A stretch of 64,000 nucleotides of DNA from Polaromonas sp. (GCA_013297865.1 JAAFIP010000017.1:1-64000); one strand, 5' to 3'; numbered from the stretch's first letter, positions 18,714 through 26,955 are shown. The notes: a model not told the origin generated them from the sequence alone. Made by a program: numbers and translations.

Positions 18714-19703
18714 TCAGGCTTTGGCCGTGCCCAGCGGCGCGGCAGGTGCCTTGCTGGCGCCGCGCACGCCCACCACAATGCCCAGGGTTACCAGCGCCAG
18801 CCCGGCGATCAGGTTCCAGTACAGCGGCTCGTTCAAAAAGACCACCGCGCCCAGCGCCGACAGGCCGGGCACGATGGCCGTCAGCATGGTGCTGCGGATC
18901 GGGCCGAAGTACTGGATCATCTTGGTGAAGGTGATGCCCGAAATCACCACCGAGCCACCGCCCTGCCACACGGTGTGAAACAGGATCTCACCACAGGGCG
19001 CGGTAGCCAGCTTGCTGTGCAGCACGCCGCTGGCCACCAGCAGGGCATAGACGGGAATGTAGGTCAGCACGCAAAACACAATCACGGCAATGGTGGCAGG
19101 CACCGCGCCCAGCGCGTTTTTGCGGCAGGTGACGGTGTAGAACGCCCAGCAGGTGGACGCGCAGACAAACAGCACATCGCCCTTCCACACCTGGCTGGCC
19201 GAGCCGTCCAGGTTGAACGCGGCCCTGAACAGCGACACACCGCCCACCAGCAGCGCGCCACCCAAAATCATGGCCAGTCCGGTGATGCGGCCTTTGCTCA
19301 AATGCTCATGCAGCAGCCATACCGAGAACAGCGCGGTAGACAGCGGCAGCATGCCGGGCAGCAGCACCGAGCCATGCGCAGCGGGTGCAAACACAAAGGC
19401 GCTGTAAGCCAGCACGGCATAGCCCACGCCGCCAAACGCGCCAATCCACAGCGTGACGTTTTTGGGCAATGGCGACAGGCCGAGCCAGGTTTGCGCGCCC
19501 TGACCGTTGGCGCGCATCTTACGCACCATGAAGTAGCCCCAGGGCAGCAGCACCAGGCCCGCACCGATGAAGCGGCACAGCACAATGTCCAGCGGCGTCA
19601 GCCCCTTGAGCGCCATCAGGCGGGCTACGACGATAAAGGACGACCAGATGAGGATGGTGATGACGGCGGCGGAGATGCCGACGGTCTTGGGGGAGAGGCG
19701 CAT
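18714..19703 (-). CDS. EamA/DMT-family transporter
   Basis: This 329-residue inner-membrane protein has ten hydrophobic helices in two EamA repeats (opening VGISAAVITILIWSSFIVV). It resembles YedA/RhaT-like exporters but no substrate can be assigned. It is upstream of tsaB by 10 bp and could be the first gene of that transcript. It is a different subfamily from the transporter at 15556-16434. Confidence 0.88.
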   Translation of the reverse strand: MRLSPKTVGISAAVITILIWSSFIVVARLMALKGLTPLDIVLCRFIGAGLVLLPWGYFMVRKMRANGQGAQTWLGLSPLPKNVTLWIGAFGGVGYAVLAYSAFVFAPAAHGSVLLPGMLPLSTALFSVWLLHEHLSKGRITGLAMILGGALLVGGVSLFRAAFNLDGSASQVWKGDVLFVCASTCWAFYTVTCRKNALGAVPATIAVIVFCVLTYIPVYALLVASGVLHSKLATAPCGEILFHTVWQGGGSVVISGITFTKMIQYFGPIRSTMLTAIVPGLSALGAVVFLNEPLYWNLIAGLALVTLGIVVGVRGASKAPAAPLGTAKA

Positions 19704-20105
19704 GGCTTGATTATCTCAGCCTTGTCTCTGCTGCTTTGTTTTGAGGTTTTGGTGGGTTTGGGTTTTGATTGGCTTGAGGTCTTGTGTGCAGACCTCGCGG
19801 CTTCGCGCCAGAGCGCACGCAATGCCCACGCGCCCCCGGACTGCGGCCCCTTCGGGGGAGCCTGTGCAGTGCTCGCTTTTGGGGAAAACGTCGAAACTCG
19901 CCTGCGGCTCAGACACCGACGTTTTCTGATCCCAAAATCTCCGCGCTTCCAGCCCGCAGCCCGAATCGGGGCGCATGGGCACTGCGTGCGCTCTGGCGCG
20001 AATCAAGGTTTATTTGAAAGAGATAGCTTTGACGTACCAGTAACTGATGCTACGACTAAACCAACGCTAGAGCAATAACCGAGTCTGACTTTTTAAGCTA
20101 CTAAG
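19704..20105 (-). other. Gene-free stretch holding hairpin-family copy A1
   Basis: This 402-bp gap between the EamA transporter and the DUF6232 gene has no supportable gene. About 200 bp of it is a long structured inverted repeat (19802-20002). The open frames crossing it are on both strands and follow the palindrome. Confidence 0.8.
19802..20002 (-). repeat. Long hairpin family A, copy A1
   Basis: The outer arms pair over more than 30 bp: TTCGCGCCAGAGCGCACGCA at 19802 with its complement ending at 20002, then TGCCCA/TGGGCA and GCGCCCC/GGGGCGC. Inner arms are TTTTGGG/CCCAAAA (19877, 19931) and GAAAACGTCG/CGACGTTTTC (19884, 19917). The tip, ACTCGCCTGCGGCTCAG, and a side hairpin with a TTC (GAA on the other strand) loop match copies A2 and A3 in reverse orientation. 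Confidence 0.85.
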
Positions 20106-20465
20106 TCATCCTCGATGAACAATCGCTTCATTGAGCGCCTCAACCACTTTATTGAGATCATCTCGCTGATGTGTAGTCAGCGCCTTATTTTCCCCACCAG
20201 AGGTTCTTAACATCACATGGTATGTGGGCTTTTGCTTATACAGGTAATAAGAAACCAGCGCAATTACTGGCACACCAAAAAATGCATTCTGAGTTAGAGT
20301 GATAAAGCCACACAATAACAACAATACACCGCCTAGTCGTTTAGGTGGTTCTTCCAGCGGCTTGACTGACGTGATATTGCTTATTGCAAATGTTTGGCCA
20401 TCAACTACAAAACGTGCGTTAGTAACTTTGACGCCCTTGCGTTCAAAAAAGGTTTTTTCTTCCAC
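20106..20465 (-). CDS. DUF6232-like small membrane protein
   Basis: This 119-residue protein looks like the DUF6232 family: a short N-terminal beta-like part (ERKGVKVTNARFVVDGQTFA), two hydrophobic segments in the middle, and a C-terminal helix ending LNKVVEALNEAIVHRG. The start is a GTG at 20465. AT content is higher than in neighbouring genes, which suggests acquisition. The function is unknown; the family has been proposed to sit in the membrane, but no activity is established. Confidence 0.75.
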   Translation of the reverse strand: MEEKTFFERKGVKVTNARFVVDGQTFAISNITSVKPLEEPPKRLGGVLLLLCGFITLTQNAFFGVPVIALVSYYLYKQKPTYHVMLRTSGGENKALTTHQRDDLNKVVEALNEAIVHRG

Positions 20466-20589
20466 TTTAGGTCCAATACTCGATTAATGTAGTTAGTGCA
20501 GATACAAGAAACAGAGCTTAGCGTATTTTTATTCCGCTATTTAATGGTTATGCATTTGCGCAATGCGCTTGCTAATATGAAAGACAGAC

Positions 20590-20979
20590 ATGAAACTCGG
20601 CTACACCATCATCTATGTCCCCAACGTCCTGGCGTCCATCGAGTTCTACGAAAAGGCGTTTGGCATGCAGCGCGGGTTTGTGCATGAGGGTGGGGACTAT
20701 GGGGAGCTGGTGACGGGGGAGACGACTTTGTCGTTTGCGGCGCATAGCTTGGGGCATAGCAATTTACCGAATGGCTATGTGGAAGCCAGCGGGTCGCTCA
20801 AGCCGCTGGGAATCGAGATTGCCTTGGTGACTGACGATGTGACCGCCGCGCACGCCAAGGCGCTGGCTGCTGGCGCTACCGAGCTCAAAGCGCCTGTGCT
20901 CAAGCCTTGGGGGCAGACGGTGTCGTATCTGCGCTGCCCGGACGGCAGCTTGGTAGAGCTGTGCACGCCAGTGGGTTGA
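20590..20979 (+). CDS. VOC-superfamily (glyoxalase-like) protein
   Basis: This 129-residue protein has one vicinal-oxygen-chelate domain made of two beta-alpha-beta-beta-beta units. Recognisable parts are KLGYTIIYVPNVLASIEFYE at the start and SYLRCPDGSLVELCTP at the end, with the metal-ligand glutamate in the latter. Members include glyoxalase, dioxygenases and antibiotic-binding proteins; this one cannot be narrowed. Its stop adjoins the stop of the convergent membrane-protein gene. Confidence 0.88.
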   Translation: MKLGYTIIYVPNVLASIEFYEKAFGMQRGFVHEGGDYGELVTGETTLSFAAHSLGHSNLPNGYVEASGSLKPLGIEIALVTDDVTAAHAKALAAGATELKAPVLKPWGQTVSYLRCPDGSLVELCTPVG

Positions 20980-21420
20980 TCAGCGGCCTTGAAGGCGGCA
21001 CACGCGGTAGGTAGCGGCCAGAGGGATAGCAAACAACAGCATGAAAACGCCGTTGAAAACGGCGTTTTGCCAAAACCCCGACCATAGCGAATATGCGGTG
21101 TCCGGTATAAACCAGGCCGTCAACGACACGGCAAGTGTTAGCCATGCATCAAACGACTTGCGGCTCAATGGCCCCAAGATCATGAACAGCATGGCGGTGC
21201 CCCAGCCAAACATAACGGCGCCCAACACGGCATGCACCAGCGAAATATAGGCCACCGCCGCACCGCCAAAAGCATCGATGGTTTCGGGCGATGCGTAAAT
21301 CAACAGGCTGAAGACTTGCCGCGTCAGGCGGGGCGCCAGCACCAAGTTGATGGAAAACGCCATAAAGCCGAGCGTGACCACAACGAGCCAGCGCCGCCAG
21401 AACGCAAAATTTGACTGCAT
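20980..21420 (-). CDS. Hypothetical four-helix membrane protein
   Basis: I do not recognise this 146-residue protein. It has four clear hydrophobic helices: near residues 10-28, 50-78, 90-112 and 117-137. The loops are short. It follows the orphan c-subunit-like gene by 24 bp, and that follows a DUF2834 gene by 31 bp. The three form a compact run of small membrane proteins divergent from an XRE regulator, which suggests shared function or regulation. Confidence 0.75.
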   Translation of the reverse strand: MQSNFAFWRRWLVVVTLGFMAFSINLVLAPRLTRQVFSLLIYASPETIDAFGGAAVAYISLVHAVLGAVMFGWGTAMLFMILGPLSRKSFDAWLTLAVSLTAWFIPDTAYSLWSGFWQNAVFNGVFMLLFAIPLAATYRVCRLQGR

Positions 21421-21444
21421 CGCGTACTTTCTAGTTTGCAGGAT

Positions 21445-22009
<565 letters not shown>

Positions 22010-22068
22010 AGTGAGCCTTTCGATGGATGACGTGGTCAGTATCCAGCGCACAGGTCATCCGCGCAATT

Positions 22069-22079
22069 ACCTCAGAGGT
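22069..22079. promoter_or_regulatory. Candidate operator palindrome
   Basis: ACCTCAGAGGT is a perfect 11-bp palindrome in the 106-bp gap between the divergent DUF2834 and XRE-regulator genes. XRE-family regulators often bind such sites next to their own gene. There is no second copy in the gap to support it. Confidence 0.35.
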
Positions 22080-22115
22080 CATTGAATCTGCGCGCTGTTG
22101 TGGTTCAATCTGACC

Positions 22116-22937
22116 ATGAATGTGCTGACCCACACATTGCCCATCACCCTGCAGCAGGCGCGCAAGGCGCGCCGCCTGAGCCAGCTGGAGCTGTCGATGC
22201 GCATGGGTGTGTCGCAGCGGCATGTGAGCTTTGTGGAAAGTGGCCGCGCCAAGCCCAGCCGTGAGCTGCTGATGGCCTGGCTGCATGAGCTGGACGCGCC
22301 GCTGGTGGTGCGCAACGCGGCCATGCTGCAGGCCGGCTACGCGCCCGCCTACAGCGCCGCACCGCTGGGCGACCCGGCGCTGGCGCAGGCCAACGAGGCG
22401 CTGGTGCAGCTGCTGCAGGCGCATGACCCGCTGCCCGCGTTTGTCATTGACGCGCAGTGGAATGTGCTGCACTTCAACCGGGGTGGGCGCTGGCTGGCAC
22501 TCACCTTGATGCCCTGGGCCGCTGCGCTGCTAGCCAACCCGTCAGCAGGTAAAGTACCTGTCAATCTGCTGGACATGCTGTCGCACCCCGAGGGCTTTAC
22601 CAAGCACCTGACCAATCTGTCTGAAGTGGGGCCGGCGCTGCTAGCCCACCTGCGTGACGACGCATCGGTGCAGCCTGCGCTCACCCCCAAGGTAGAGGCT
22701 TTTGCCGCCATGCTGCATGCCCGATTGGGCAGTCAAATCCCACAGCCCAGTTGGCCCGCCCAAGCCGCTCCAGTCCTCACCTCGCGCTTTGCCACCACCC
22801 ACGGCGAGCTGGCATTCTTCAGCATGTTCACGACCTTCGGCACCCCCCAAGCCATCACCCTTGCCTCACTGCGCGTGGAGCATATGTTTGCGGCAAATGC
22901 AGCCACAATGGCGGTGATCAGGTCGCAGGTTGTCTGA
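22116..22937 (+). CDS. XRE-family regulator with MmyB-like ligand domain
   Basis: This ~273-residue protein begins with a helix-turn-helix (LQQARKARRLSQLELSMRMG, recognition helix around SQRHVSFVESGRAKPSRE). The rest matches the MmyB-like ligand-binding domain, for example the FNRGGRW and NLLDMLSHPEG blocks. Such regulators are usually divergent from the gene they control, here the DUF2834/c-subunit-like operon. An in-frame ATG at 22098 is the alternative start. Confidence 0.88.
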   Translation: MNVLTHTLPITLQQARKARRLSQLELSMRMGVSQRHVSFVESGRAKPSRELLMAWLHELDAPLVVRNAAMLQAGYAPAYSAAPLGDPALAQANEALVQLLQAHDPLPAFVIDAQWNVLHFNRGGRWLALTLMPWAAALLANPSAGKVPVNLLDMLSHPEGFTKHLTNLSEVGPALLAHLRDDASVQPALTPKVEAFAAMLHARLGSQIPQPSWPAQAAPVLTSRFATTHGELAFFSMFTTFGTPQAITLASLRVEHMFAANAATMAVIRSQVV

Positions 22938-22950
22938 ATGCTTTGTGTTG

Positions 22951-23150
22951 CTAACAGCCCGCGGCAATGCTCTTGTAGCTGAAGTTCACCTTGGACGGGC
23001 GATGGGACATGTCGCTGCAAAAAATCTCCGAAAACACGCGTCACCGTAAGTAGTGACTTAGAGATGGTCACCGCGCCTTTCTGCGATTTTTTCATCGACA
23101 CGCTCCCATCGCTTCACCCTGGCTAATGGGTTTGTTGAAAGCCCGCGTGC
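22951..23150 (+). repeat. Structured repeat family B, copy B1
   Basis: This matches 26684-26888 in inverted orientation over about 200 bp. It folds into a long hairpin: GCGATGGGA/TCCCATCGC (22999, 23104), AAAAAATC/GATTTTTT (23019, 23085) and an inner GTCAC/GTGAC (23040, 23053). It lies between the XRE regulator and A2, so the two repeat families are adjacent. Confidence 0.85.
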
Positions 23151-23184
23151 CGGGTTAGGAGTTAGGTCTTCACCAGTCAAGTGC

Positions 23185-23433
23185 AAACCGCTCAACTGCG
23201 AAACCGCAGAGTGAAACCCCAAGCCAGTGAAGAGCACGCTGCGCAGGCGCGCTGGGGTAGTCCACCCAATCAGAGCGCCGGGCTCGAAGCACGGACCGCT
23301 TTGGGTTCAGAAAACGTCGGTGTCTGAGCGAAGCGAGTTTCGACGTTTTCCCCAAAGCGGGAGTACTGCAGAGGCTCCCCGCGAAGCGGGCCGGTGCTCG
23401 GGTGGACTGCCCCAGCGCGCCTGCACAGCGTGC
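23185..23433 (+). repeat. Long hairpin family A, copy A2
   Basis: The hairpin spans 23234-23433, with a conserved unpaired lead-in from about 23198 shared with A3. Arms: GCACGCTG/CAGCGTGC, GCAGGCGCGCTGGGG/CCCCAGCGCGCCTGC, CCACCC/GGGTGG, CCGCTTTGGG/CCCAAAGCGG (23296, 23351) and GAAAACGTCG/CGACGTTTTC (23310, 23341). The tip reads TGTCTGAGCGAAGCGAGTTT. A side hairpin CCCGC-GAA-GCGGG is present. The last arm abuts the stop codon of the aacS gene. Together B1 and A2 fill the whole 500-bp gap 22938-23437. Confidence 0.9.
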
Positions 23434-23437
23434 GGTG

Positions 23438-25603
23438 CTAAGCAGCCTGCAACAGATGCCGCTTGGCAAACTGCACATACCAGTCCAGACAACCAGGGTT
23501 GGCCATAGCGTCTTGGTTCACCACTTTCTCCAGCGGCTGGCCTAGCAGCAGTTTTTTAATCGGCAGCTCCTGCTTTTTACCCGACAGCGTGCGCGGGATT
23601 TCGGCCACCTGCTCGATGGTGTTGGGAATGAAGCGCGGTGACAGCGCGGTTTTGATGGCGTGGTTGATTTTGTCTTTGAGGGCGCTGTCCAGCGTGAGGC
23701 CCGGGCGCAGCGCAACGAACAGGGGCATGTAGCTTTCCTTGCCCAGATATTCCAGGTCCACCACCATCGAGTCGATCACCTCGGGTAGCGCCTCCACCGC
23801 GCTGTAGATCTCGCTGGTGCCCATGCGCAGGCCCATGCGGTTGATGGTGGCGTCGCTGCGGCCATAGATGATGCAGCCGCCGTCTGTGCCAATCTTGAGC
23901 CAGTCGCCATGCCGCCACACCGGCTTGCGGCCACCCTGGCCGTCGTCCTTGCTGTACATGTCAAAGTAGCTCGACAGATAACGCTTGTCGCCTTCGTCGT
24001 TCCAGAAATACAGCGGCATAGAGGGGATGGGCTCGGTGCAGACCAGCTCGCCCACTTCGCCTATCACTGGTTGTCCGTCTTCGTTCCACGCCTCGACGGC
24101 GCAGCCCAGCAAGCGGCACTGCATTTGGCCGGGCACTTGCGGCAGCTCGCGGTTGCCGCCAATGAAAGCACCGCAGAAATCCGTGCCTCCGCTGATGTTG
24201 CACCACCAAATGTCGCCCCCACGCTCCCCCACTGCGTGTGGGTCGCTGCCCCCCGAGGGGGCCTTCGCGCCTTGGGGCGGCCCGGCGGCGCTCAATGTCG
24301 CGATTGCAAGTGAATAGACTCGCCTGAACTGCTCTATCCCCCAGCGCTGCACATCCTCTGGCAGTGGCGAGCCTGTGCTGCCCAGCGCGCGCACGCGCTG
24401 CAGATCGCCGCACGCTGCGATGTCCAGCCCTGCCTTCATGCAGTTGGTAAAAAACGCGGCCCCTGCGCCAAAGTAGGTAACGTGATGGCGCGCGGCAAAG
24501 CGCCACAGCACCGTCCAGTCCACGGCCTCTTTGCTACCCGAAGGGTTGCCGTCGTAGATGCAGATGGTGGTGCCCGTGGCCAGGCCGGCCATCTGCGCAT
24601 TCCACATGACCCAGCCGGTGGAGCTGTACCAGTGGTAGCGCTCGCCCCAGGAGTTGGGGTGGTAGCTGCAGCCCACGTCGTTGCCCAGGCTCTTCATGGC
24701 CAGCAGGGTGAGGATGATGCCGCCATGGCCGTGCACGATGGGCTTGGGCAGGCCCGTAGTGCCGCTGGAGTAGACAATCCACAGCGGGTGGTCAAAGGCC
24801 AGAGCCAGCGGTGTAAATGCCACTGTTTGGGCATCATTTCGGCCGCTAGCCCAATGAAATGTCGCGGGAGCAGCTATGGTTTTAATAGTAATGGATGGGT
24901 CGGCATAAGGTGTCTGCAACAGCAGCAAATGCTCCACCGTGGGCAGCCCTGCGCACAGCGACTGCACCACCGCGCTGCGGTCCATCGCCTTGCCGCCGTA
25001 GTACACGCCGTCCACCGCAATCAGCACCTTGGGGGTAATCTGGCTGAAGCGGTCCAGCACGGCAGGCGTGCCCATGTCGGGCGCGCACACGCTCCACACC
25101 GCGCCAATGCTGATCGTGGCCAGGCAGGCCACGATGGTCTCGGGGATGTTGGGCATGTAGGCAGCCACGCGGTCGCCACGCTGCACGCCCATGCTCTGCA
25201 GGCTCAGCGCCACCGAAGTCACCTGGCGCTGCAGCTCGGGCCAGGACAGCTTCTTGATGTTGCCTAATTCGTTCTCGCTGATGATGGCCATGAAACCCGC
25301 TTGGTGTGCCGCCTGGGCATGGCGCAAAACCTGCTGCGCATAGTTGACTTGCGCGCCCACAAACCACTGGGCATGCGGCATGCGGTCATGGGCCAGGGCG
25401 GCGCTGTGGGGTGTGGGCGACTGGACCTCAAAATAATCCCATATCGACTGCCAGAACGCATTGAGGTCCGTCGCCGACCAGTGCCACAGTGCATCGTAGC
25501 TGTCAAAGCGCAGGCCCCGCTCGCGGGCGAGCCAGTCCTGGTACAGGCGGATTTGTGGGGTGTAGGCGGGAGTAGCCAAGGCGGCAGATGCGGTTACAGT
25601 CAT
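23438..25603 (-). CDS. aacS: Acetoacetate-CoA ligase
   Basis: This ATP-dependent AMP-forming ligase converts acetoacetate to acetoacetyl-CoA, linking ketone bodies and polyhydroxybutyrate breakdown to the CoA pool. The start at 25603 gives ~721 residues, longer than the ~650 usual. The AMP-binding YSSGTTGLPKPIVHGHGG, the NISGGTDFCGAFIGG block and a C-terminal LSGKKQELPIKKLL are diagnostic. Two extra segments explain the length. One is a dispersed-repeat copy read as IAAPATFHW; the other is about 34 residues encoded by a GC-rich palindromic repeat just before DIWWCNISGG. The gene is divergent from the DUF3237 gene with only 34 bp between starts. Confidence 0.9.
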   Translation of the reverse strand: MTVTASAALATPAYTPQIRLYQDWLARERGLRFDSYDALWHWSATDLNAFWQSIWDYFEVQSPTPHSAALAHDRMPHAQWFVGAQVNYAQQVLRHAQAAHQAGFMAIISENELGNIKKLSWPELQRQVTSVALSLQSMGVQRGDRVAAYMPNIPETIVACLATISIGAVWSVCAPDMGTPAVLDRFSQITPKVLIAVDGVYYGGKAMDRSAVVQSLCAGLPTVEHLLLLQTPYADPSITIKTIAAPATFHWASGRNDAQTVAFTPLALAFDHPLWIVYSSGTTGLPKPIVHGHGGIILTLLAMKSLGNDVGCSYHPNSWGERYHWYSSTGWVMWNAQMAGLATGTTICIYDGNPSGSKEAVDWTVLWRFAARHHVTYFGAGAAFFTNCMKAGLDIAACGDLQRVRALGSTGSPLPEDVQRWGIEQFRRVYSLAIATLSAAGPPQGAKAPSGGSDPHAVGERGGDIWWCNISGGTDFCGAFIGGNRELPQVPGQMQCRLLGCAVEAWNEDGQPVIGEVGELVCTEPIPSMPLYFWNDEGDKRYLSSYFDMYSKDDGQGGRKPVWRHGDWLKIGTDGGCIIYGRSDATINRMGLRMGTSEIYSAVEALPEVIDSMVVDLEYLGKESYMPLFVALRPGLTLDSALKDKINHAIKTALSPRFIPNTIEQVAEIPRTLSGKKQELPIKKLLLGQPLEKVVNQDAMANPGCLDWYVQFAKRHLLQAA
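24215..24316 (-). repeat. GC-rich palindromic repeat inserted in frame in aacS
   Basis: About 102 bp (34 codons) that homologues lack, between FRRV and GDIWWC. It contains nested dyads, CCACTGCGTGTGG and GCCCCCCGAGGGGGC, of a type common between genes in Comamonadaceae. It encodes a glycine/alanine/proline-rich surface-loop-like sequence. Confidence 0.7.
24848..24877 (+). repeat. Dispersed element, copy 5 (inside aacS)
   Basis: AGCCCAATGAAATGTCGCGG then GAGCAGCTAT, three mismatches to consensus. On the coding strand it is read in frame as IAAPATFHW, the same frame as the permease copy at 9081. Confidence 0.85.
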
Positions 25604-25637
25604 AGCCAGAATGTTACCGCCAGAAAGCGCCCCCGCC

Positions 25638-26111
25638 ATGTCACTTTTAGCACCCACCCTGAACCATCTGTGCGACCTCACTGTTTTTGTGGCCAAGCCT
25701 GTCGAGGCGGGGCAGGTGCAGGGCGTGCACTCGCAAGGCAAGCGCCGCATCATTCCCATCACGGGTGGCACGGTGCGCGGCACCATCCACGGCGCGGTGC
25801 TGCCCGGCGGAGCCGACTTTCAGCTGGTACTCAACGAGACCACGGCCGAGCTGGACGCGCGCTATGTGCTGCTGCTGGACGACGGCTCGCATGTGTATGT
25901 GCAAAACCACGCGCTGCGCCGCGGCAGCCCCGCCGACATTGCCGCTTTGGTGCGCGGCGAAGCCGTGCCCCCAGAGCGTGTGTACTTTCGCTGCGCCCCC
26001 CGCTTCGAGGTGGAAAGCCCCTCGCTGCACTGGATGACGCAAAGCCTCTTCATCGGCACCGGGGCACGCTACCCGGACCGCGTGGAGATGAGTTTTTATG
26101 AAGTAACGTAA
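25638..26111 (+). CDS. DUF3237 domain protein
   Basis: This ~157-residue protein matches the DUF3237 family, a small beta-barrel of unknown function often found beside catabolic enzymes. Recognisable parts are GKRRIIPITGGTVRG near residue 35 and a C-terminal RYPDRVEMSFYEV. The start at 25638 is preferred over an in-frame start at 25611 because it begins with the conserved LCDLTVFV lead. Both genes of this divergent pair lie inside the inverted BA repeats. Confidence 0.85.
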   Translation: MSLLAPTLNHLCDLTVFVAKPVEAGQVQGVHSQGKRRIIPITGGTVRGTIHGAVLPGGADFQLVLNETTAELDARYVLLLDDGSHVYVQNHALRRGSPADIAALVRGEAVPPERVYFRCAPRFEVESPSLHWMTQSLFIGTGARYPDRVEMSFYEVT

Positions 26112-26132
26112 TACTGTACGCTATATATTTTG

Positions 26133-26161
26133 TAGCTGCTCCCGCGATATTCTATTGGGCT
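26133..26161 (-). repeat. Dispersed element, copy 6
   Basis: Consensus core on the minus strand, 22 bp after the DUF3237 stop. Minus-strand flank TTTTACAAGCAAAACAAG is shared in part with the copy inside the UDG gene, showing the full unit extends about 45 bp beyond the core. Confidence 0.9.
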
Positions 26162-26215
26162 AGGGGCTTGTTTTGCTTGTAAAAGTGGCTCTTTTCGCCG
26201 TTTATCGTGCTTGGT

Positions 26216-26300
26216 CTGGGTCCGCACGCTGCTTTTTGTAGTCGTTGATCTGAGACCACACGCTGCTTTTTGTAGTCGTTGATCTGGGTCCGCACGCTGC
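26216..26300. repeat. 34-bp tandem repeat, 2.5 units
   Basis: Units at 26216-26249, 26250-26283 and partial 26284-26300. Each starts CTGGGTCCGCACGCTGC or a close variant and continues TTTTTGTAGTCGTTGAT. The third unit runs into the outer arm of hairpin A3, so the array is a slipped duplication of the A3 edge. Confidence 0.88.
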
Positions 26301-26535
26301 CCAGGCGCCCTGGGGTAGTCCACCCGAGCGTCGGCCCGCTTCGCGGGAAGCATCTGCGGTACGTAAAATTTGGGGAACCGGGCAAACTCGCGCTACGCGC
26401 TCAGACAGCGCCCGGTTCTGATCCCAAATTTTTCCGTTCCTCGAGCCCGGCGCTCTGATTGGGTGGACCACCCCAGGACACCTGGGCAGCGTGCTCTTCA
26501 CTGGCTTGGGGTTTCGCACGGAGGTTTCGCGGTTG
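26292..26535 (-). repeat. Long hairpin family A, copy A3
   Basis: The hairpin spans 26292-26494 and the shared lead-in runs to about 26535; it is inverted relative to A2. Arms: GCACGCTGCCCAGG/CCTGGGCAGCGTGC, AAATTTGGG/CCCAAATTT (26366, 26423) and GAACCGGGC/GCCCGGTTC (26375, 26410). The inner stem sequences differ from A1 and A2 but still pair. On the minus strand the tip reads TGTCTGAGCGCGTAGCGCGA and the side hairpin is again CCCGC-GAA-GCGGG. Confidence 0.9.
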
Positions 26536-26628
26536 GGCTGTTAGGCCTTGGTTGGTCAGGGTCTTACTTCCCCCGCTTGTACTAGCCTGTCGAAGTCCTT
26601 GAACTCCAGAGCAGGCGCGGCGTGTACG

Positions 26629-26664
26629 GAGCGCACAGGGCGTACAGAGCGCACAGAGCGCAAA
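26629..26664. repeat. 9-bp tandem repeat, four units
   Basis: GAGCGCACA, GGGCGTACA, GAGCGCACA, GAGCGCAAA in direct succession, between A3 and B2. No coding context. Confidence 0.85.
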
Positions 26665-26683
26665 GAATCCCCCGTCCTCCCCC

Positions 26684-26888
26684 GGCGCGCGGGCTTTCAA
26701 ACAAACCCATCCACCAGGGTGAAGCGATGGGAGCGTGTCGATGAAAAAATCGCAGAAAGGCGCGGCCCACCATCTCAAGATGACTACCAAGCATCACGCG
26801 TGTTTTCGGAGATTTTTTGCAGCGACATGTCCCATCGCCCGTCCAGAGTAAACTTCAGCTACAAAAGCCTTGCCGCGGGCTGTTAAAA
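26684..26888 (-). repeat. Structured repeat family B, copy B2
   Basis: Inverted match to B1 at about 85% by eye. It keeps GCGATGGGA/TCCCATCGC and AAAAAATC/GATTTTTT. The inner pair is GATG/CATC (26779, 26792) in place of GTCAC/GTGAC. The A3 and B2 order mirrors B1 and A2. Confidence 0.85.
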
Positions 26889-26955
26889 GGCAGCAAAGAA
26901 CAACCAACCCACCACAGAGCAAAAGCTACAAAAGCCTCACCGCGGGCTGTTAAAA
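26857..26955. repeat. Duplicated 32-bp edge of repeat B
   Basis: AGCTACAAAAGCCT...CCGCGGGCTGTTAAAA occurs at 26857-26888 and again at 26924-26955 with two mismatches. The first is the end of B2; the second is a free-standing copy 67 bp on. Confidence 0.88.

Noticed and set aside
18423-20078. 551-codon open frame on the + strand
   Set aside because: It is antisense to tsaB, the EamA transporter and hairpin A1, is histidine/glutamine/arginine rich, and has no recognisable domain. It is a shadow of high-GC genes.
23234-23433. Retron msr/msd or group II intron fragment
   Set aside because: No reverse transcriptase is near any copy, and there is no recognisable intron domain V. The three-copy covarying hairpin is left unassigned.
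22951-26888. Composite transposon
   Set aside because: The arms are non-coding, no transposase exists, and no target duplication could be seen. I kept only the weaker statement that the segment is bracketed by inverted repeats.
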